From contig RKAV01000011.1 in the NCBI GenBank assembly GCA_014846175.1, positions 1 to 8,484 on the forward strand: a stretch of DNA of 8,484 bases, read 5' to 3'. Positions 7,050 through 8,484 of this stretch are shown piece after piece. Numbering within the stretch: the stretch's first letter is position 1; every line of letters starts with the position of its first letter. The stretch is from a bacterium (lineage in GTDB: Bacteria; Bacillota_I; Bacilli_A; RF39; UBA660). Below the pieces are notes generated by a model that ran no database searches, had not been told where the DNA came from, and saw only the letters and a list, made by a program, of their open reading frames with translations. Made by a program: the position numbers and the translations under genes.

Positions 7050-8484
7050 TTACCAGTAAAATATACTTAAATCAACATTACCGGAAATACCTGGTAAAGA
7101 ACCTTTGCTAGTATATTGCCATCCTCTATAAGTACCTTTGTAACCGCAATATGTTGCAAAGTGAGCAATCCAACCTATTTGTGCTCTTCCATAATCACTT
7201 AATCTTGTTTCAGCATAGTTTTTATTAGTATAAATACTCATTCCTATTCCATTATTATTAAGAGTAGTTTTATAAGTTTTAATAATTGCATCATAGTCAG
7301 CAATAGAAATATAGGTTGAAGAATTATTACCTTCTTTCCATGTTTCAATATCATAGAATACATCCATAAATGGTTTTAAATTATTATTGGTATACCATTT
7401 TATTAAATTGTTAGCTTCTAATTGTGCTTCATGGGCATTTTCGGCAATAGAAAAATGATATATAGAATATGGTATCTTTAATCTATTAACCTCAGTAAGA
7501 TTATATAGAAACTTAGAATCCATACCCAAGCTATAACCAACTCTTAGGATAACACCATCTATTTCTCCCGAAGACCATAATGCATCCCAATCAATATATC
7601 CTTGATGTTTAGATATATCAGCAATAACTTTAATGTTCTCATGTTCCAATTCACCAGTAGCAGAAAATTCATATCTTACCCCTGCTATTTTAGCTATATA
7701 TTTAGCTCTAGAACCATCAGAGTAAAAATAATATTTTTTACCATTAATTGTTTGCCAGCCATCTTTAAGGGAACCATCATTAGCAAAAGTATACCAATTA
7801 CCATCTATAAACTGATTACCAGTTACTACAACTCCATCACTAGTAGAATAATAATTTTTTTTAGCAAGAGTTATACTCCAGCCTTTTTTTAAGTGACCTG
7901 ATAGCTCTCCAAAATGATATCTTTTCCCATCAATAATATATATACCTTTATACATTCCTTTTTCAAAGCTAAAATAATAGGTATTTCCATCTATCTCTTT
8001 AAATCCTTCTTGAACTATACCATTTTCATCGGAATAATATTCTCTTTTATCTAATGTTATACTCCAGCCTTTTTTTAAATGACCTGATAGTTCTCCAAAG
8101 TGATATTTATTACCATCAATTATATATAGACCTTTATACATTCCTTTTTCAAAGGTAAAATAATAGGTTTCACCATCAATCTCTTGAAATTTTTCTTTAA
8201 TTACTCCATCTTCACCAGAATAGTAATCTCTTCCATCTTCTGTAGTATTCCATCCAATTTTAAGTATTCCATCTTCTTCATCAAAGTAATATTTTTTATC
8301 AGTAATAATGCATAATCCTTTATACATTCCCTTTTCAAAAGTAAAGTAGTAAGTATTACCATCTATCTCTTTAAAACCTTCTTGAACTATACCATTTTCA
8401 TCGGAATAATATTCTCTTTTATCTAAGGTTATACTCCAACCCTTTTTTAAGTGGCCTGATAGTTCTCCAAAGTGATATTTATTA
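7050..8484 (-). CDS. GH25 lysozyme with YG/cell-wall-binding repeats, N-terminus outside the window
   Basis: The frame is open from the right edge to the TAA at 7050-7052, giving 478 visible residues and part of one more codon. Met codons such as the one ending at 8327 fall inside a repeat and are not starts. The true start and any signal peptide lie upstream. About the first 285 residues are aromatic/glycine repeats of the choline- or glucan-binding type, each about 20 residues (for example KKGWSITLDKREYY, FKEIDGNTYYF). The C-terminal about 190 residues are a GH25 muramidase. Its signatures are ADISKHQG with the first catalytic-site Asp (7617-7619), YDIE with Asp (7350-7352) and the likely catalytic Glu (7344-7346), and the family end GWQYTSKGSLPGISGNVDLS. 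It should cut the MurNAc-GlcNAc bond of peptidoglycan outside the cell, held to wall polymers by the repeats. Likely roles are wall remodelling or killing competitors. No phage genes are seen nearby. Confidence 0.93.
   Translation of the reverse strand, partial: NKYHFGELSGHLKKGWSITLDKREYYSDENGIVQEGFKEIDGNTYYFTFEKGMYKGLCIITDKKYYFDEEDGILKIGWNTTEDGRDYYSGEDGVIKEKFQEIDGETYYFTFEKGMYKGLYIIDGNKYHFGELSGHLKKGWSITLDKREYYSDENGIVQEGFKEIDGNTYYFSFEKGMYKGIYIIDGKRYHFGELSGHLKKGWSITLAKKNYYSTSDGVVVTGNQFIDGNWYTFANDGSLKDGWQTINGKKYYFYSDGSRAKYIAKIAGVRYEFSATGELEHENIKVIADISKHQGYIDWDALWSSGEIDGVILRVGYSLGMDSKFLYNLTEVNRLKIPYSIYHFSIAENAHEAQLEANNLIKWYTNNNLKPFMDVFYDIETWKEGNNSSTYISIADYDAIIKTYKTTLNNNGIGMSIYTNKNYAETRLSDYGRAQIGWIAHFATYCGYKGTYRGWQYTSKGSLPGISGNVDLSIFYW
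7956..8484 (-). repeat. Tandem 186-bp (62-residue) repeats in the lysozyme gene
   Basis: Units lie at 8328-8484 (cut by the edge), 8142-8327 and 7956-8141, with a diverged fourth copy starting at 7955. Each 62-residue unit holds three cell-wall-binding-type motifs of about 20 residues. The first and third units differ at one of 52 shared residues and are nearly identical in DNA, while the middle unit is clearly diverged. Confidence 0.9.

Noticed and set aside
7602..7892. Plus-strand open frame of 96 codons
   Set aside because: It lies opposite the repeats and GH25 start of the lysozyme, and its Ile/Ser/Phe-rich content mirrors the repeat codons. No ribosome site supports it.
7050..8484. Lysozyme as a prophage endolysin
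   Set aside because: No holin, tail or other phage gene is present, and the neighbours are glycan enzymes. A secreted or wall-associated lysozyme is the simpler reading, though the N-terminus is not visible.

Overview
The window is AT-rich, and every convincing gene lies on the minus strand, so transcription runs from high to low coordinates. Several genes have clear AGGAGG-type ribosome sites. The promoters fit the sigma-70/sigma-A consensus with extended -10 elements. Trp is written TGG, and one gene appears to end in TGA, so the code looks standard rather than the Mycoplasma code. A GH25 lysozyme carrying choline/glucan-binding-type (YG) repeats points to a low-GC Gram-positive (Bacillota). 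A gut-associated Bacilli/Erysipelotrichia-like lineage is my best guess, but this is inference and the genus cannot be read from the sequence.

In order of transcription: (1) 8484-7050, the C-terminal part of a secreted cell-wall lysozyme whose N-terminus lies outside the window. (2) 6968-6003, a GtrB/DPM1-like family 2 glycosyltransferase with two C-terminal membrane helices, its own promoter and a good terminator. (3) 5889-2275, a three-gene unit: a MoxR-type AAA+ ATPase with an N-terminal DUF6273-like (C-type-lectin-like) region, a 133-residue protein that looks like an ATP-binding-dead paralogue of the same ATPase, and a protein combining an HExxH metallopeptidase-like domain with a VWA/MIDAS domain. 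(4) 2156-1, an acyltransferase-3 membrane protein followed by a GT4 glycosyltransferase that runs off the left edge. These last two share an almost perfect promoter.

Groups 1, 2 and 4 fit a locus for building, decorating and remodelling cell-surface polysaccharide. Group 3 is the unusual part. It has its own extended -10 promoter and a plausible terminator, with a 4-base overlap and a 10-base gap between its genes, so it looks like a self-contained MoxR-VWA cassette set among surface-glycan genes. MoxR-VWA pairs are generally regarded as chaperone-like machines that remodel or activate a partner. Here the N-terminal recognition-type domain and the inactive mini-AAA protein suggest a specialised version, but the target cannot be deduced from the sequence. 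No RNA genes, CRISPR arrays, transposases or origins were found, and no stretch over 300 bases lacks a gene.
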